Source of the DNA: DAOUBA01 sp034432855
Lineage (GTDB): Bacteria; Chloroflexota; Anaerolineae; B4-G1
Reading direction: 5' to 3'
NCBI GenBank assembly: GCA_034432855.1
Contig: DAOUBA010000005.1
Location: forward strand, 1 to 6,087
DNA: 6,087 nt
Below, one piece after another: positions 4,702-6,087 of the stretch (its first letter is position 1; the number at the start of each line of letters is the position of its first letter). The notes below the pieces were generated by a model. It worked only from the letters and a program-made list of their open reading frames with translations, was not told where the DNA came from and made no database searches. The position numbers were made by a program, and so were the translations under genes.

Positions 4702-5675
4702 ACGCCAGGCTCATCCCCCCGCGCTACGTGAATGTGAGCGTCGAGGCGGTATTCGATGCCGCGCTTCCCGACGGTCCGGCGCGCACATTCGGTCGTCTGT
4801 GTGCGCTGGCCTGGGAGTGCAAAGGGGAGGACAAGCAGACGCCGGCGCTCACCATCGAGGAGTTGGCGGCGCTCTGTCACCTCAAGCGGAGCGCGATGTG
4901 GTCGCACCTGCGCACCCTGCGCGAACGCTCGTACATCTCCTGGCGCACACTGAACGGCCGGCTGATCGTGCGCATCGAGTCCCGCGACCGTCCGTCAGTC
5001 CAAAACTCTGGACCAGTCCAAAACTTTGGACTGACTAATCATGCTGCTGCTGTTGCTGATGATCCTGGTGTAGACAGCAGGGTAGAGCAACAGCAACAGC
5101 AGCAGCAGCAGTTAGTCCAGAACTCTGGACTAGTCCAAAACTCTGGACTAGTCCAAAACTCTGGACTGGAAAGCAACCTGGCCGCCCTGGGCGAGTACGG
5201 CCTCGACGCCGGCCCCCATGTCGTCGAAGTGGCCGCATTGCCGCACGTGACGCCGGAGTTGATCCGCGCCTGGGGATCGCACTTGCAGACGCGCTCCGGC
5301 GTGCGCAACCTGCCGGGGCTGCTGCTGCACATCCTGCACACCACCCCCTATCCACCGCGCGAGGAGCGCCGCGGCGGTGCGCGGCGCCAGGAACCGGTGG
5401 AGGTCTCGGACCTTCCCGCCGATGTGCTGGATGACCTGGCCGAGTTGGGGGTGCGCGGCGGGGGGCTGCGGGAAGTCGTTGCGGCGTTCGCGGATGATCC
5501 CGAGCGGGTGAGGGGATGGGTATGTCATACCCATGCCCAACGGCGCAGTCTGCGGAACCCTGCCGGGTTTCTGCTGGAGATGCTGCGCAGCGGCGACCCG
5601 CCGCCTGCCGCGCCTTCGGTTGCCGATCCCCGGCGGTACATCTCCGGGGAGTATGCGCATCTGATTCAGCACTAA
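4698..5675 (+). CDS. Winged-helix putative replication initiator with origin-like repeats in its gene
   Basis: The product is 325 residues. Residues about 26-95 form a winged-helix domain: helix 26-40, helix LTIEELAALC (51-60), recognition helix LKRSAMWSHLRTLRERSY (62-79), and wing ISWRTLNGRLIVRI (80-93). Residues 100-157 are a low-complexity linker made of five VQNSG/VQNFG units and Gln131-138, all encoded by DNA repeats. The C-terminal part holds two copies of a motif (about 186-220 and 268-302) sharing the pattern PE.(I/V)R.W, RN.(P/A)G, LL and PP. Nothing like a Walker or nuclease motif is seen. The layout of winged helix, internal iterons and a separate C-terminal domain resembles RepA_N-type plasmid initiators, so I infer binding of the internal repeats to open an origin. 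A DNA-binding regulator is the alternative. The ATG at 4698 overlaps the preceding stop and has GGGAGG six bases upstream. Confidence 0.65.
   Translation: MNARLIPPRYVNVSVEAVFDAALPDGPARTFGRLCALAWECKGEDKQTPALTIEELAALCHLKRSAMWSHLRTLRERSYISWRTLNGRLIVRIESRDRPSVQNSGPVQNFGLTNHAAAVADDPGVDSRVEQQQQQQQQLVQNSGLVQNSGLVQNSGLESNLAALGEYGLDAGPHVVEVAALPHVTPELIRAWGSHLQTRSGVRNLPGLLLHILHTTPYPPREERRGGARRQEPVEVSDLPADVLDDLAELGVRGGGLREVVAAFADDPERVRGWVCHTHAQRRSLRNPAGFLLEMLRSGDPPPAAPSVADPRRYISGEYAHLIQH
4997..5032. repeat. Left iteron pair, two 18-bp palindromic repeats
   Basis: The two copies are exactly adjacent (4997-5014 and 5015-5032). The consensus AGTCCAAAACTCTGGACT is itself an inverted repeat, AGTCCA and TGGACT around a 6-base centre. 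Copy 1 ends in C instead of T; copy 2 has AACTTT instead of AACTCT, which changes Ser to Phe in the protein. The unit length of 18 keeps the reading frame. Confidence 0.9.
5033..5117. repeat. Large CTG/CAG dyad between the iteron groups
   Basis: GCTGCTGCTGTTGCTG at 5043-5058 is the perfect reverse complement of CAGCAACAGCAGCAGC at 5091-5106, with 32 bases between. Outside these arms, GACTAA (5033-5038) is matched by TTAGTC (5112-5117) with near-equal offsets (4 and 5 bases). The whole could extrude as a cruciform or form a hairpin when single-stranded. The right arm encodes the Gln8 tract and the left arm encodes the Ala-rich HAAAVADD. Confidence 0.85.
5114..5167. repeat. Right iteron trio, three 18-bp palindromic repeats
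   Basis: The copies abut exactly at 5114-5131, 5132-5149 and 5150-5167. The last two are identical to AGTCCAAAACTCTGGACT; the first has CAGAAC for CAAAAC, a silent Gln codon change. Each encodes VQNSGL in frame. The first copy overlaps the TTAGTC end of the dyad by four bases. Confidence 0.92.
5516..5534. repeat. 19-bp perfect palindrome inside the initiator gene
   Basis: ATGGGTATG, T, CATACCCAT is perfectly symmetric with 9-bp arms about one central base. Past one mismatch the symmetry resumes for three more pairs (GGG and CCC). It encodes the start of the second C-terminal motif copy (around GWVCHTH), so it may be a protein-coding accident or an operator for the downstream OB-fold gene. 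Confidence 0.55.
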
Positions 5676-5690
5676 CCACAGGAGAATGCC

Positions 5691-6087
5691 ATGAGCATCA
5701 ATGTAATTACCGTCAGCGGTCGGGTGAGCCGCACAGTCAGGCGTGTACGCGGCGACGGCGGGCATCTGTATGTCTTTCCCCTCGCCGTGCGCGACGGGGC
5801 GGATCGGCTGGTTTTCCCGGTGGTGGTTCTGGTGGGGCCGCCGCCGCCGTTCGTGGCGTATCACACGGGCAAGAAACTGCACGAGCAGCCGTTGGTGACG
5901 GTGGTAGGGCGTGTGTGCACGCGGGACGTGACGCGGCCGTTGGCCGACGAGCTGGCGGCGCTGGCGCGGCGGGCGGGGGCGTCGCAGGAGCTGGTGGCGG
6001 CGATTCGTGACACGCTGGCGGAGCTGCCGCTCACCTCGCGCCGGGTGGTCACCGAGATTGTCGCGCAGGCGATCTATGAGGGAGGGG
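5691..6087 (+). CDS. OB-fold / SSB-like single-stranded DNA-binding protein, partial
   Basis: The frame is open from the ATG at 5691 to the right edge, giving 132 full codons with no stop. AGGAGA five bases upstream and a 15-base gap from the initiator stop mark it as the next gene of the operon. The first 80 residues have an SSB/PriB-like strand pattern: INVITVSGRVSRTVRRVR, then LYVFPLAVRDG, VFPVVVLVG and PLVTVVGRVCTRDV, the last resembling the fifth strand of an OB fold. Residues about 83-132 are helical and alanine/arginine-rich, unlike the glycine-rich acidic tail of housekeeping SSB, and they continue outside the window. A role in coating ssDNA during element replication or transfer fits the neighbours but is inferred. 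Another OB-fold protein is possible. Confidence 0.6.
   Translation, partial: MSINVITVSGRVSRTVRRVRGDGGHLYVFPLAVRDGADRLVFPVVVLVGPPPPFVAYHTGKKLHEQPLVTVVGRVCTRDVTRPLADELAALARRAGASQELVAAIRDTLAELPLTSRRVVTEIVAQAIYEGG

Larger units (their letters stand above)
4997..5167. other. Putative replication origin inside the initiator gene
   Basis: Iteron pair, long dyad and iteron trio together span 171 bases, and the iterons have noticeably lower GC than the surrounding coding DNA. Known parallels are origins located within the initiator gene of RepA_N plasmids such as pSK41 and of phage lambda O. Here the presumed binder (the N-terminal winged helix) is encoded just upstream in the same gene. The origin role is inferred from architecture. 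No DnaA box or clear AT-rich melting region was identified by eye. Confidence 0.55.

Noticed and set aside
5088..5111. Gln8 tract as a functional poly-glutamine domain
   Set aside because: It coincides with the CAG arm of a DNA dyad and is more simply a by-product of that structure.
4997..5167. CRISPR array
   Set aside because: The repeats are 18 bp and abut directly with no unique spacers, and all are in frame within a coding sequence.
5148..5882. 244-codon minus-strand open frame crossing the initiator and OB-fold genes
   Set aside because: It crosses two well-supported plus-strand genes with ribosome sites and shows no recognisable domain.

Overview
This GC-rich window looks like a junction between ordinary accessory genes and a compact plasmid-type maintenance cassette. 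I suspect a Chloroflexota host. The reasons are high GC, a secreted lamin-tail-domain protein, YdjM-like membrane proteins with a large insert, and heptamer repeats between genes. This is an impression from gene style, not a proof; no rRNA, tRNA or marker gene is present.

Left part, minus strand, read right to left. A full-length 342-residue YdjM-type (DUF457) membrane protein (1664..2692) is followed by a close paralogue that lacks the first ~45 residues (690..1595). Next comes a 91-base array of 13 degenerate heptamers (601..691), then the start of a secreted lamin-tail-domain protein that runs off the left edge (1..593). The three genes are co-oriented with short gaps and may be one transcript.

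Divergent gap, about 2693..2819. It holds a reasonable sigma-70-like promoter for the rightward genes and a weaker candidate -10 for the leftward genes; the two -10 boxes overlap.

Right part, plus strand. Five genes are packed tightly. They are a ParM/StbA-type actin-like ATPase (2820..3866), a ParR-like ribbon-helix-helix protein (3920..4255), an unrecognised 92-residue protein (4423..4701), a winged-helix protein that I read as the replication initiator (4698..5675, start overlapping the previous stop), and an OB-fold/SSB-like protein cut by the right edge (5691..6087). Between parM and parR lie 10-bp direct repeats running into a perfect 11-bp inverted repeat, a natural candidate for the ParR-bound centromere or operator.

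The most interesting structure is inside the putative initiator gene. Five 18-bp, individually palindromic repeats are arranged as two plus three exactly adjacent copies. They flank a large CTG/CAG dyad with perfect 16-bp arms and TTAGTC/GACTAA ends. All copies are in register with the codons, so the DNA signal is also translated as VQNSG(L/P) repeats and a Gln8 tract forming a linker between the winged helix and the C-terminal part. I interpret this as an origin of replication embedded in the initiator gene, as known for RepA_N plasmids and lambda O. Partition, initiation and ssDNA binding would then be encoded by one rightward operon, which could belong to a plasmid or an integrated element.
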